DNA from: SCUD01 sp036824505
GTDB lineage: Bacteria; Pseudomonadota; Gammaproteobacteria; Steroidobacterales; Steroidobacteraceae
NCBI GenBank assembly: GCA_036824505.1
Contig: DAITAA010000018.1
Span: 5,018 to 69,017, forward strand
Direction of reading: 5' to 3'
DNA length: 64,000 nucleotides
Both the position numbers and the translations under genes were made by a program. Under the pieces are notes generated by a model. That model worked only from the letters and a program-made list of their open reading frames with translations, was not told where the DNA came from and searched no databases. Shown here piece after piece: positions 42,115-50,622 of the stretch (the stretch's first letter is position 1; the number at the start of each line of letters is the position of its first letter).

Positions 42115-43500
42115 CTAGTACTTGTGGGCGCCGTGTGCGCCGATGCCGTAGAGGTATTGCAGCCTGAATTGCCGGTCACGCTCGCCGTCGGCCCGCGCTT
42201 TGTCCCAGGCGTATTGCGCGCGCAGCCGCGAGAATTCACTTGGGCTCCAGTCGAACATCACCGACACGCGATCCGGGTCCGTGGCCAGCAGCAGCGGGAA
42301 AGCTCCGGGCGGAAGGCTGCCATCGTCCACAAGGGCAATATGCGGTGAACCTGAGTCGAGCGAGTCATAGCGCAGGCCAACGCGCCAGCGCGGCCGGAAC
42401 TGGAACACGCTCTGCAGATACCAGCCGGACTGCTCGCTGCGATAGGTATTTCTCAGGCCAAGCCCCGCCGTATCGAACGTCAGATCACCGTCCTCTTTCC
42501 GCTGCATGTACTCGCCTTGCAGCTTCAGCTGCCGGCGTCCGACACTGCCTTGCGGGGTCCACTTGAGGACGGCATCCACGCCCCAGGTCCGGGACTTGCC
42601 GGTAAAGGCGTTCGCAACAGGTTGGTCAATCTCATTGACGTCCTCGTAGGACCGATCCTCAGCCTGTTGCTCGAGCCAGAAGGCGCCCGCGCGCCAGCTG
42701 GCGGTATCGGCGAGATCGCCGCCGACATGCACGAAAAACGTTTCGCCGTTCAGGCCGTTGCGACCGAGGCGTGTTCCGGGAAACACCTGGCCATTGCCGG
42801 TCTCGGCGCCAAGTTCGACGAATAGATCGGTCGGGGCGATCCACTTGAGCTGCAGGCCGTCCTGCTTTTGTTGATTTCCGAAGAACGCCTGGTAGACGAG
42901 CGGCTGATCGGCAAAATCCCAGGCGTGCGAGTGCACTTCATTGAGGTAACCGAAGCCCGAGAAGAAGCGCCCGCCCTTGGCCGTGAAGCCTGACGGCAGG
43001 GCCGTCGATCGAAAGAAGGCTTCCTCGACTTCAATCTCGTTCTCACCCGCAATCGCCGCGGTCATCGTGGCCGAGAAATACGGATCGACGCTCGCGGCGA
43101 GCGTCAGCTCGGATTCGCCAAGATTGAAACTTCGCTCGCCCGGGCCGACTTCGCCGCCGCTCGGCATGAAACCGGCGATGCGCCAGGTCCCGGGATCCTG
43201 CGACGCATCCGTGTAACTGCCACCCAGGATCAGCGATATGGCGGGATTGAATGCCGATGCGGAGGAGCGCGAACCGGCGGCTGCGGGCTGCTGCTGGACA
43301 GCCTGCGTTGCAATGGGTGCCGGAGCGGATTCGAGTTGGTCGATTCGCGCCTCAAGCGCGCCCACGCGCATCGCGTAATCATTCTTCAGGTTCTGCAACT
43401 CGGCGCGCAGCGCCGCCACATCACCTACGGCGTCTGCAAATGCAAGAGGTGCGGCCCCGGCAAGCGCCATCAGCGCCGCAACGGGCAATATCCTCATCAT
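42115..43500 (-). CDS. Outer-membrane barrel protein of the metal-uptake cluster
   Basis: The 461-residue protein has a signal peptide (ending AFA), a short coiled-coil region (about 25-60, with AALRAELQNLKNDYAMRV), and then beta-strands typical of porins to the C-terminus (WKLKLQGEYMQRKED-like segments, FRLQYLYGIGAHGAHKY). The His-rich tail HGAHKY may bind metal. Similar barrels stand beside znuAB genes in several gammaproteobacteria as I recall, suggesting outer-membrane zinc entry not needing TonB. It lies 11 bases upstream of the binding protein, so it is cotranscribed. Confidence 0.75.
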   Translation of the reverse strand: MMRILPVAALMALAGAAPLAFADAVGDVAALRAELQNLKNDYAMRVGALEARIDQLESAPAPIATQAVQQQPAAAGSRSSASAFNPAISLILGGSYTDASQDPGTWRIAGFMPSGGEVGPGERSFNLGESELTLAASVDPYFSATMTAAIAGENEIEVEEAFFRSTALPSGFTAKGGRFFSGFGYLNEVHSHAWDFADQPLVYQAFFGNQQKQDGLQLKWIAPTDLFVELGAETGNGQVFPGTRLGRNGLNGETFFVHVGGDLADTASWRAGAFWLEQQAEDRSYEDVNEIDQPVANAFTGKSRTWGVDAVLKWTPQGSVGRRQLKLQGEYMQRKEDGDLTFDTAGLGLRNTYRSEQSGWYLQSVFQFRPRWRVGLRYDSLDSGSPHIALVDDGSLPPGAFPLLLATDPDRVSVMFDWSPSEFSRLRAQYAWDKARADGERDRQFRLQYLYGIGAHGAHKY

Positions 43501-43528
43501 GGAATGTTCCTCCTCTCAAGTCACATGG

Positions 43529-43551
43529 CACGGCCGCGCAAGCGCGCCGTG
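43529..43551. repeat. Hairpin between the small Cys protein and the barrel gene
   Basis: CACGG-C-CGCGC-AA-GCGCG-CCGTG forms a 10-bp stem with one bulged C and an AA loop. There is no T-run, so it is more likely an mRNA structure in the operon than a terminator. It sits just upstream of the barrel gene on the minus strand. Confidence 0.5.
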
Positions 43552-43562
43552 TGGTCATCGGT

Positions 43563-43865
43563 CTAGAGGAGGCCGGGTGGAGCGCGCGGTCTGAATGCCG
43601 GGCGGAAAGCGCGGCCGGCTGGTGGTGCCGTCACGGTGGGAGCAGGGCAGTCGGCCTTGTCGAAATTGATTGCGATGACGCAAGGGGTACTGCCCACGGC
43701 CGTCGTCAATGGCATGAAAGACAGGCATAGCCCGCAACCCTGCGGCGTGCCGGGAACGCCGTACGGCTCGCCCTTCAGGTGCGAATAGGCATGTGCCGTG
43801 GCGCCGAACTGTGCCAACAGCAATGCGAGCGCCAGCAGGCGGGCGATGTTGTCTTTCCTGAACAC
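43563..43865 (-). CDS. Small secreted Cys-containing protein (DUF2946-like)
   Basis: A 100-residue frame opens at GTG 43865 with a signal-peptide-like stretch (IARLLALALLLAQFGATAHA). It continues with YSHLKGEPYGVPGTPQGCGLCLSFMPL and later Cys residues (PCVIAINF, KADCPAP). That His-plus-CxxC layout resembles DUF2946-type small exported proteins commonly found next to metal or TonB uptake genes. The Shine-Dalgarno AAAGGA is a little far from the GTG, so the start is uncertain. It sits between the TSUP transporter and the barrel of the metal cluster and may be a metal carrier or sensor (inference). Confidence 0.55.
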   Translation of the reverse strand: MFRKDNIARLLALALLLAQFGATAHAYSHLKGEPYGVPGTPQGCGLCLSFMPLTTAVGSTPCVIAINFDKADCPAPTVTAPPAGRAFRPAFRPRAPPGLL

Positions 43866-43900
43866 TGGGCTCGATAATCCTTTCTTAAGGACTGTGGTCC

Positions 43901-44785
43901 CTATGGCACGACCCTGGTCGCGGTGTGTTGCTGTTGCGAGGGCTGCATCGCCGAACGCAGCAACAGCACGGCCGCGTACAGGACGACGACCACGACGCCC
44001 CAGCGCAGGGTCACGAGCGACAGCGACTTCACGAGGAAAGCGGCGACCAGCACGAGTGGTATGCCGCCGATTGCCAGCCCGATGACGACACGCAGGTTGA
44101 TGCGTTCGGCGCGCACGAAGCCGATGCCGCAGACCGGCATCAAAAAGGCGCAGGCGCCCATCATGATCGGGAACGCCGCAATCGGGTTCAGGCCCAGGAG
44201 CGACAGCAGGATCAGCGAGGGCGCATAGAGGCCGATGCCGAAAGTCATCAGCGCGCCCATGACGACGTGCCCGATCACCGCGACTGCAAATGGCCTGGCG
44301 GCCAGGGCAAGCGCATCGCCACCAGCCGGCATCATGCCCAGATTGGAGAGTGCATACAGGCACGCCGCAATCAGCAGCGCAATGCCGACCACGGCCTGCA
44401 CGATGCGTACTGGCAGGCGCACGACGATCGGCGCGCCGACGATCGATCCCGCGACCGCCGCAGCGATACAGGCCGCCAGCAACTTCGGGTCGACGCTGAC
44501 CAGCTGGATGAAGATGTAAGCCTGAGCGACCGTAGGCAAAGCATGTCCGGCATTCAGCGTCCCCGGGATGAAGCTGTCCGGCACGAGCGCGCGCAGTTTG
44601 ATCCATGCGGTCGTCGTCGCGAATGAGCCGATGCCGAGCGTGTCAAAGAAGTTTGTGATGGCGCCAAGCCCGATCGATTCCAGTGTCGGGCGAAGTTCGC
44701 TGCGGCGCCAGGCAGTCTGGATCAGCACGGCGGTGAATGCCACCGCGAGCACGCCCAGCGCTGTCAGCAGGACAACGACGATCAT
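43901..44785 (-). CDS. TSUP (TauE/SafE)-family membrane transporter
   Basis: The 294-residue integral membrane protein has two half-repeats of about four TM segments each, with the family loop DTLGIGSFATTTAW near residue 48 and GFVRAERINLRVVIGLAIGG later. TSUP proteins move sulfite, sulfonates or other small anions. Here it is the first gene of a minus-strand row with the Cys protein, barrel and metal ABC genes, but a link to metal transport is not established. It is divergent from the M20 peptidase. Confidence 0.85.
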   Translation of the reverse strand: MIVVVLLTALGVLAVAFTAVLIQTAWRRSELRPTLESIGLGAITNFFDTLGIGSFATTTAWIKLRALVPDSFIPGTLNAGHALPTVAQAYIFIQLVSVDPKLLAACIAAAVAGSIVGAPIVVRLPVRIVQAVVGIALLIAACLYALSNLGMMPAGGDALALAARPFAVAVIGHVVMGALMTFGIGLYAPSLILLSLLGLNPIAAFPIMMGACAFLMPVCGIGFVRAERINLRVVIGLAIGGIPLVLVAAFLVKSLSLVTLRWGVVVVVLYAAVLLLRSAMQPSQQQHTATRVVP

Positions 44786-44898
44786 GCGGTGCGATACTGT
44801 CGCATGTCGGGTACTTTAACCCAGCTCGATTTGACGTGCTTGCGGCAGTTGAGGCCCTCTTGGCAAACTCCGCGGACCCTCTGACAAGGAAAATTTCG

Positions 44899-46308
44899 AT
44901 GAATCCGATCCGGATCCATGCCGGCCTGGGCGTCACCGCCCTGTGCCTGGCCATGACGACCGCCATCGCCGCGGAAAGCGCCCCTATCGCCGTGCCGGCC
45001 GAAATCTCGGCCCAGACGCTCGAGATCCTGAAGAGATCGATTTCGTTCCGGACATTTCCCGGACAGGACCAGGTCCCGGAGTACGCCGCCTATCTGTCCG
45101 GGATATTGCAGTCCGGTGGCTTCGCAGCCGAAGACATCACGATCACACCCTTCGAGGAAACGGCAACCCTTGTCGCGCGTTACCGCGGCACGAACCCGGA
45201 TGCGAAACCAATCGTTCTCGGCGGGCACATGGACGTGGTGCCGGCGCTGAAGGCGCACTGGCAGCGCGATCCGTTCACGGCGGTCGTCGAGAACGGCTTC
45301 GTATTTGGCCGCGGCGCGGCAGACAACAAATTTGGTGTCTCGACCCTGGTGGGAACGCTGCTGTGGCTTAAAGCGGAAGGGTTCAGGCCCTCGCGCGACA
45401 TCCTGCTGGCGCTGACCGGCGACGAGGAAACGCTCCAGGCGACGACGGCGATCCTTTCGGAGCAGTTGAAGAACAGCGAGATGTACCTGAACAGCGATGC
45501 CGGCGGCGCCAACCTCGGCGATGACGGCAAGCCGATCGTCTATGGCATGCAGGCCGCGGAGAAGACCTACGTCGATTTCGAGGTGAGCTTCACGAGCGCC
45601 GGCGGGCACAGCAGCCGCCCAGGTCCTGACAACGCGATCTACAGTCTCGCGCGGGCGATCGATCGGATTGCTGCTTACCGGTTTCCGACACAGACCAGCG
45701 AGCTGACGCTTGCCTATTTCCGCGCCGCCGGCGCCCTGACCCCCGGTGAAGATGGCGCGGTGATGCGCCGTTACGCGGAGAATCCGGCAGACCCGGATGC
45801 CATCGCATACCTTGCTTCGAAGCCCGAATACGTCGGGCAGCTCGGCACGACTTGCGTGGCGACGATGCTGCAGGCCGGACATGCCAGGAACGCCCTGCCG
45901 CAAAACGCGATGGTCAACGTCAATTGCCGCGTGTTCCCGGGTGTCAAAATCGATAGCGTCAAGGAAACCCTGGTGCGGGTAATCGAAGATCCGACGGCGC
46001 AGGTCACGATTGCGGGCAAGCCGCCAGTGCCGAGTGATGCCTCGCCGCTTCGCGATGACGTCATGAAGGCATTGCGCAAAGCCATCGACCTGCGTGCACC
46101 TAAACTGCCGATCGTCCCTTCGATGTCGGCTGGAGCGACCGACAGCCTGTATTTCCGGAATCTGGGCGTGCCGAGCTACGGTGTTGGTGGCATTTTCATG
46201 CATCCAAAGGATAATTTTGCCCACGGACTCAACGAGCGCGTGCCGCTTGCGACCTTCGATGGCGCATTACTGCAGTGGCATAGCCTGCTGACCGACCTGG
46301 CGCGCTAG
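44899..46308 (+). CDS. Secreted M20-family metallopeptidase/deacylase
   Basis: The 469-residue protein has a signal peptide (about 1-25, ending IAA) and the M20 motifs: first zinc His-x-Asp in VLGGHMDVVP, bridging Asp in GRGAADNKFG, catalytic Glu-Glu in TGDEET, and a late His in FAHGLNERVP. A GGHSSRPGPDNAI dimerisation/lid region is also present. Such enzymes cleave dipeptides or N-acyl amino acids; an exported member likely trims extracellular or periplasmic peptides. ATG 44899 follows AAGGA; a longer frame from 44737 has no signal sequence. The substrate is unknown. Confidence 0.9.
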   Translation: MNPIRIHAGLGVTALCLAMTTAIAAESAPIAVPAEISAQTLEILKRSISFRTFPGQDQVPEYAAYLSGILQSGGFAAEDITITPFEETATLVARYRGTNPDAKPIVLGGHMDVVPALKAHWQRDPFTAVVENGFVFGRGAADNKFGVSTLVGTLLWLKAEGFRPSRDILLALTGDEETLQATTAILSEQLKNSEMYLNSDAGGANLGDDGKPIVYGMQAAEKTYVDFEVSFTSAGGHSSRPGPDNAIYSLARAIDRIAAYRFPTQTSELTLAYFRAAGALTPGEDGAVMRRYAENPADPDAIAYLASKPEYVGQLGTTCVATMLQAGHARNALPQNAMVNVNCRVFPGVKIDSVKETLVRVIEDPTAQVTIAGKPPVPSDASPLRDDVMKALRKAIDLRAPKLPIVPSMSAGATDSLYFRNLGVPSYGVGGIFMHPKDNFAHGLNERVPLATFDGALLQWHSLLTDLAR

Positions 46309-46309
46309 T

Positions 46310-46341
46310 CGCCGGGGAACACGGAACCAGGAACCCCGGCG
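46310..46341 (+). repeat. Inverted repeat after the M20 peptidase
   Basis: An 8-bp stem CGCCGGGG/CCCCGGCG (46310-46317 and 46334-46341) with a 16-base loop lies directly after the stop codon. It may protect or end the transcript, but it has no T-run. Confidence 0.45.
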
Positions 46342-46383
46342 GCTGGTCATAAGAATTGCAGCCGGTCACCAGGAGTCACTGCG

Positions 46384-46791
46384 ATGAAAAGCCTTGTTCT
46401 GTTGGTCTTGACTGCATTGCTGGCCGCCGGATGTGCCGGCGGGCTGCGTCGCAGCACGGACGATCAAGCCGCCGCCTATCTCGATTACGCGGGTGAACCG
46501 GTGCGCGGTTTCACGTCGTTCCGCCTGCAATCCTGGCAGTCCCTGTCCCGCAACCAGCTGATCCTCTGGGGCGGCGTCAGCGAGGCCTACCTTGTGAAGG
46601 TCTGGGACAGCTGTCCTGACCTGCAATTTGCCAATTCAATCCGCGTGAGTTCGACGGGCAGCCAGATCACGACCTTCGATCACGTGATTGTCGGGCGCGA
46701 CCGCTGCCAGATCAGCGAGATCCGGCCGATCGATGTGCGCCAGATGAAAGCCGACCGGGCAGCCGACAAGGAGGCGGCCAAGAAACCCTGA
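46384..46791 (+). CDS. Small lipoprotein, DUF6491-like
   Basis: The 135-residue precursor has a lipobox (LLAAGC at 12-17) and a compact domain with DYAGEPVRGFTSFRLQSWQSL, KVWDSCPDLQF and DRCQISEIRPID. A pair of Cys in the mature part could form a disulfide. This matches a small proteobacterial lipoprotein family (DUF6491) of unknown role. It is probably monocistronic, 24 bases from the convergent EamA gene. Confidence 0.75.
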   Translation: MKSLVLLVLTALLAAGCAGGLRRSTDDQAAAYLDYAGEPVRGFTSFRLQSWQSLSRNQLILWGGVSEAYLVKVWDSCPDLQFANSIRVSSTGSQITTFDHVIVGRDRCQISEIRPIDVRQMKADRAADKEAAKKP

Positions 46792-46815
46792 TCCACCGGC
46801 TTCGATCGGCGGTCT

Positions 46816-47682
46816 TCAGGCCCGCTTGCGCTCGCGGTTCAGCAGGTAAAGGCCGGCCCCGACCACAATCACGGAGCCGATGATCATCCGTGCGTCGGGC
46901 AGCACCTGCCAGACCATCCAGTCGATGCCGACCGCCCATACCAGCGCCGTGTATTCATACGGTGCGACGATTGAGGCCGGCGCGAGGCGGAATGCCTCGG
47001 TGATCAGGTGCTGGCCCGCCCAGCCTGTCAGGCCGATCGCGACAATCCAGGGCCAGTCGCGGCCGCGCAGCGGCACCCAGCCGGACGCCGCCAGCGCACC
47101 GGCACCAATGGCCAGCATCAGCAGGTACCAGAACACCATTGATGCCGTGCTGTCGGTCCGTGCAAGAACCCGGACCAGCACCACGATGATTGCATACGCG
47201 AGCGCCGACAAGAGCGCCGCGAGCCCGGCGAAGCTCACGAGTCCTTCGACCGAAGGCCGCAGCATCACGATCACGCCGACGAGTCCCGCAATGATCGCGA
47301 ACCACAGGTGCCGTTCGACCCGTTCTCCGAGCATCACGGATGCCGCGAGCACGACCAGGAATGGCGCAGACATGAACACCGCGTAGGTGTCTGCCATGCT
47401 GGCGTGTGACAGAGCCCAGAGAAATCCCCACATCATGACGATCGCGAGTGCCGCGCGCAGGATGTGCAGTCCCAGGCGCACAGGCCGCAGCAGGTGAAGC
47501 TTGCCGGTCAGCAGGTATGTCATCGCCACGAATGGCAGCGAGCTCGCACCGCGCAGGCAGGCGACCTGGATCGCCGGGTAGGTGCCGGTCAGTTGCTTCA
47601 TCAGGGCGTCCATGACCGCGAAGACGCCGACGGCGGTCGCCATCATCAGCACGCCGCGCAGTCGGCGCGCGGCCTCAGTCAT
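46816..47682 (-). CDS. EamA/DMT-family membrane transporter
   Basis: The 288-residue protein has ten TM segments in two EamA repeats (FAVMDALMKQLTGTYP, ALSHASMADTYAVFMSAPFLVVLAASVMLGERV, PYEYTALVWAVGIDW). DMT transporters export or take up amino acids, nucleosides or other small metabolites. ATG 47682 is used; an in-frame extension upstream reads through hydrophilic sequence overlapping the serine hydrolase. It overlaps the upstream serine hydrolase gene by 8 bases and is the last gene of a three-gene row starting at 49173. The substrate cannot be predicted. Confidence 0.88.
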   Translation of the reverse strand: MTEAARRLRGVLMMATAVGVFAVMDALMKQLTGTYPAIQVACLRGASSLPFVAMTYLLTGKLHLLRPVRLGLHILRAALAIVMMWGFLWALSHASMADTYAVFMSAPFLVVLAASVMLGERVERHLWFAIIAGLVGVIVMLRPSVEGLVSFAGLAALLSALAYAIIVVLVRVLARTDSTASMVFWYLLMLAIGAGALAASGWVPLRGRDWPWIVAIGLTGWAGQHLITEAFRLAPASIVAPYEYTALVWAVGIDWMVWQVLPDARMIIGSVIVVGAGLYLLNRERKRA

Positions 47683-48628
47683 CGTGCGGCCGAATGGAAT
47701 CTGCCCGTGGTGCGGCCAGCTCTTCGAGCAGCAGCGCGGCGAATCCTGCAAGCGCCGTCGGATCCTGCTCCTCGGGCCCCTCGGGGTCGCGGCCATTCGA
47801 ATAGGCGGCGATGATCAGCCTGCGGCCATCCGGCAGCTCGGCGTGCACGATCTCTGCGAGCGTGTCGTAGGCCGAACCGATCTTGCTCTCGAACACCGTG
47901 CCCTGCGGGAAACCGCCGCCCATGGCGCTATTTGGCGAAATCAGGGGACGGCGCAGGCGCGAGCGCAGGTATTCGGCGGCATCCGCGCCGAATTCGCCGG
48001 TGACGAGGGCGAGCATCAGGAGCGCCGAACCGTCCGCCGTCATCGAGTTGCGGCCATGCCTTTCGAGCGCGAGGTTCTCGAGTTCCTGGGGCATCTCGCC
48101 CGAGTTCGTCGGGTAGGTCTTGTTGACCATGCGCTGGCCGCCCAGCAGGCCGTGGCTCTGCAGCAGATTCTCCGTGTAGAGGCGTTGCCCGAGCCAGCTT
48201 TCAAAATCGGCTCCATCCACCGGGCCGTTCGCCACGCCGCTGATCGCGTCCACGACCACGCCTGTCGCGACATTGTCGGAGTCCTGCAGCATCGGGCGCA
48301 CCGAGGCGTCGAGGCAATGCGGAGCCTTTCCGCGCGCCGCGCACCAGTGGGTCGCTGCAATCGCGAATCCCAGCTTGACGCAACTCGCCGGATACCAGGG
48401 CCGGTTCCCTCCAATACTGCCGCGCAGCCACTGCCCGCCTGGCGTGGCGAGCAGGACAGTGACGTCAAGTCGATCAAAGGTCTGCGCGGCCAGAAAACGC
48501 GCACGCGCGCCCTCGACTGCCTGCTGCAGCCGCGCATCATCCGTTGCCACGGGCGCGGAAACCGCCGGCGCAACGGCCAGCGGAAGCAGCGAGAGAAGTG
48601 CGAAGGCGAGACGCAATCTGCGGCTCAC
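47675..48628 (-). CDS. Exported class A beta-lactamase-like serine hydrolase
   Basis: The 317-residue protein has a signal peptide (about 1-25) and the serine beta-lactamase/PBP motif set: S82-x-x-K85 in PASCVKLG, SDN in QDSDNVA, and K-x-G in ESKIGSAYD. The start is GTG 48628, overlapping the stop of the lipoprotein gene as GTGA; the ATG/GTG further up would give a non-signal N-terminus. Whether it hydrolyses beta-lactams is open, since the family includes peptidases and esterases. The context with a lipoprotein and an EamA transporter does not point to resistance. Confidence 0.8.
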   Translation of the reverse strand: MSRRLRLAFALLSLLPLAVAPAVSAPVATDDARLQQAVEGARARFLAAQTFDRLDVTVLLATPGGQWLRGSIGGNRPWYPASCVKLGFAIAATHWCAARGKAPHCLDASVRPMLQDSDNVATGVVVDAISGVANGPVDGADFESWLGQRLYTENLLQSHGLLGGQRMVNKTYPTNSGEMPQELENLALERHGRNSMTADGSALLMLALVTGEFGADAAEYLRSRLRRPLISPNSAMGGGFPQGTVFESKIGSAYDTLAEIVHAELPDGRRLIIAAYSNGRDPEGPEEQDPTALAGFAALLLEELAAPRADSIRPHDD

Positions 48629-49173
48629 AGGCCTTCGGGCGTAATCAACGCGCCGACAAATGGCACTTCCCGGAAGATTCCCTCGGCCTTGTCCCAGAAG
48701 TCCTGGTGCAGCACGATGCGCCCGGTCTCGTCGAGACGCAGGTGCGAGATGCCGACAGTGTCGGTCGCCGCACGATGCCATCCGGCCTTGAATTCGAGAT
48801 GCATGAACCAGCGCAGGTAGACGTCATTTCCGGATGAACTGGACCCGAGCATCTCGACCTTCATCACCTGGACCCGGTTTGCGGTGGACTTGAGATATTC
48901 GATCAGCGCGTCGCGGCTGCGCAGCGTCGTCATCGTGTCGTTGAAATAGATGTCTTTGGCATAGAGTCCTTCGATTCGCTCCTGCAGGTCCGGCGCGCGC
49001 AGGTCGGAATAGGCGGCGAGGAAGCGCTTCGCAACGGCATCCGCATCCTGCGGCGTGCCCGGCATGCCTGCCAGCGCCTCGCGGTACTTGAGCCCGTACG
49101 GCAAAGTGCCGTTTGCCGCTGCACAACCCGTCAGGGCCATGATTCCGAGCAACAGGATGGGTGCTTTGTTCAT
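48625..49173 (-). CDS. NTF2/SnoaL-like lipoprotein
   Basis: The 182-residue precursor has a lipobox (LTGCA at 14-18) and a NTF2-like cone fold (AVAKRFLAAYSDLRAPDLQERIEGLYAKDIYFNDTM, LRSRDALIEYLKSTA, HLEFKAGWHRAATDTVGISHLRLDETGRIVLHQDFWD). Such domains bind small ligands or catalyse isomerisation, with no active-site pair clear here. ATG 49173 follows GAGG at about 7 bases. It is the first gene of the row that continues with the serine hydrolase. The 45 bases to the divergent cystathionine synthase hold both promoters. Confidence 0.78.
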   Translation of the reverse strand: MNKAPILLLGIMALTGCAAANGTLPYGLKYREALAGMPGTPQDADAVAKRFLAAYSDLRAPDLQERIEGLYAKDIYFNDTMTTLRSRDALIEYLKSTANRVQVMKVEMLGSSSSGNDVYLRWFMHLEFKAGWHRAATDTVGISHLRLDETGRIVLHQDFWDKAEGIFREVPFVGALITPEGL

Positions 49174-49218
49174 AATTACGCCTCGCCTCTCGATCGCAGC
49201 AAGTCCGGAGCAATGATT

Positions 49219-50598
49219 ATGCAGATTTATGGCAGTGTCCTCGATATGGTCGGCAGGACACCGATGCTGAAGGTCAGCCGGCTCGATACCGGTCCCTGCG
49301 AGTTGTACCTGAAGCTCGAACTGATGAATCCGGCCGGATCCATCAAGGATCGGATCGGTCTTTCGATGATCGCGGAGGCGGAACGGCGCGGCGACATCAA
49401 GTCCGGCGGCACGATCGTCGAGGCAACAGCAGGCAATACGGGTCTTGGACTGGCGCTGGTAGCTGCGCAGAAGGGCTATCGCGTGATCCTCGTGCTGCCC
49501 GACAAGATGAGCCAGGAGAAGATATTCAATTTGCGCGCCATGGGCGCGGAGGTGGTGCTGACCCGCTCGGACGTGGTGAAAGGCCATCCCGAGTACTACC
49601 AGGATGTGGGCGCGCGGATCGCACGCGAACAGGGCGCGTATTACATCAACCAGTTCGCCAATCCGGACAATCCGAAAGCGCACGAGATGACGACCGGGCC
49701 GGAAATCCTCGAGCAGATGCAGGGGCGCGTGGACGCCGTTGTCGTCGGCGTGGGATCAAGTGGCACGATAGCGGGGCTTACCAGCTGTTTCAGGCAGCAG
49801 GCGCCGGGCATCGAGATCATTCTGGCGGACCCCGAGGGCTCGGTGCTCGCAGGTCACGTCAATGAAGGCCGGATGGGCAAGGCCGGTTCCTGGCTGGTCG
49901 AGGGCATCGGTGAGGATTTCATCCCGGATATCTGCGATTTTTCGATGTGCCACAGGGCATTCAGCATCCCGGACAGCGAATCCTTTGCGACCGCACGCGA
50001 AATCCTGCGCAAGGAAGGCCTGCTGGTCGGCTCGTCCAGCGGCACATTGGTGGCGGCGGCGCTGCGCTGGTGCCGTGAGCAGAAACAGCCAAAACGCGTC
50101 GTCACATTTGCCTGCGATACCGGGAACAAGTACCTGTCAAAGCTGTTCAACGATTTCTGGATGGAAGACCAGGGGTTCTTCCAGAGACAGCAATACGGTG
50201 ACCTGCGCGACCTGATCGGCAGATTGCACGGCGAGCGCGCCACGATCACGGTCGGGCCGGACGACGTGTTGACTACGGCGCATAACCGGCTGCGCAACGC
50301 GGGTTTCAGCCAGCTTCCGGTGATGGATGCCGACAGGCTGGTCGGCTTCATCGATGAGGACGACATCATGCGGCATGCGTTCGGCGACCCCGAGCGCTTC
50401 AACGATCCCGTGCGCAAGGCGATGCACACGAATTTCCTGGTCGTCGAGCCCAAGCTGTCGCTGCGCAACCTGGTTGCGATGCTGGACGTGCAGCCCTATG
50501 CCGCGGTCATGGACGGCGGTCAGTTCTACGGCCTGATCACACGCGCCGACGTGCTCAATTATCTGCGCCGCCAGATGAGCGCGGCTGCGACCCACTGA
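49219..50598 (+). CDS. cbs: Cystathionine beta-synthase with C-terminal CBS pair
   Basis: The 459-residue cytosolic enzyme joins homocysteine and serine to cystathionine. The PLP lysine is K43 in AGSIKDR, with the phosphate loop GVGSSGTIAGL and the family segments EATAGNTGLGLAL and GSSSGT. Two CBS motifs fill residues about 330-455, usually a regulatory ligand site. The second ATG (49219) is chosen because GGAG lies 8 bases before it; the ATG at 49213 is only 2 bases from the Shine-Dalgarno. It pairs with the gamma-lyase gene 24 bases downstream as a reverse transsulfuration operon, turning homocysteine into cysteine. Confidence 0.92.
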   Translation: MQIYGSVLDMVGRTPMLKVSRLDTGPCELYLKLELMNPAGSIKDRIGLSMIAEAERRGDIKSGGTIVEATAGNTGLGLALVAAQKGYRVILVLPDKMSQEKIFNLRAMGAEVVLTRSDVVKGHPEYYQDVGARIAREQGAYYINQFANPDNPKAHEMTTGPEILEQMQGRVDAVVVGVGSSGTIAGLTSCFRQQAPGIEIILADPEGSVLAGHVNEGRMGKAGSWLVEGIGEDFIPDICDFSMCHRAFSIPDSESFATAREILRKEGLLVGSSSGTLVAAALRWCREQKQPKRVVTFACDTGNKYLSKLFNDFWMEDQGFFQRQQYGDLRDLIGRLHGERATITVGPDDVLTTAHNRLRNAGFSQLPVMDADRLVGFIDEDDIMRHAFGDPERFNDPVRKAMHTNFLVVEPKLSLRNLVAMLDVQPYAAVMDGGQFYGLITRADVLNYLRRQMSAAATH

Positions 50599-50622
50599 TA
50601 GCCATTACCAGTCAGGTAGTAC

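Noticed and set aside
47675..48628. Antibiotic-resistance beta-lactamase
   Set aside because: Motifs SxxK, SDN and KxG are shared with non-resistance serine hydrolases, and the operon context gives no support.
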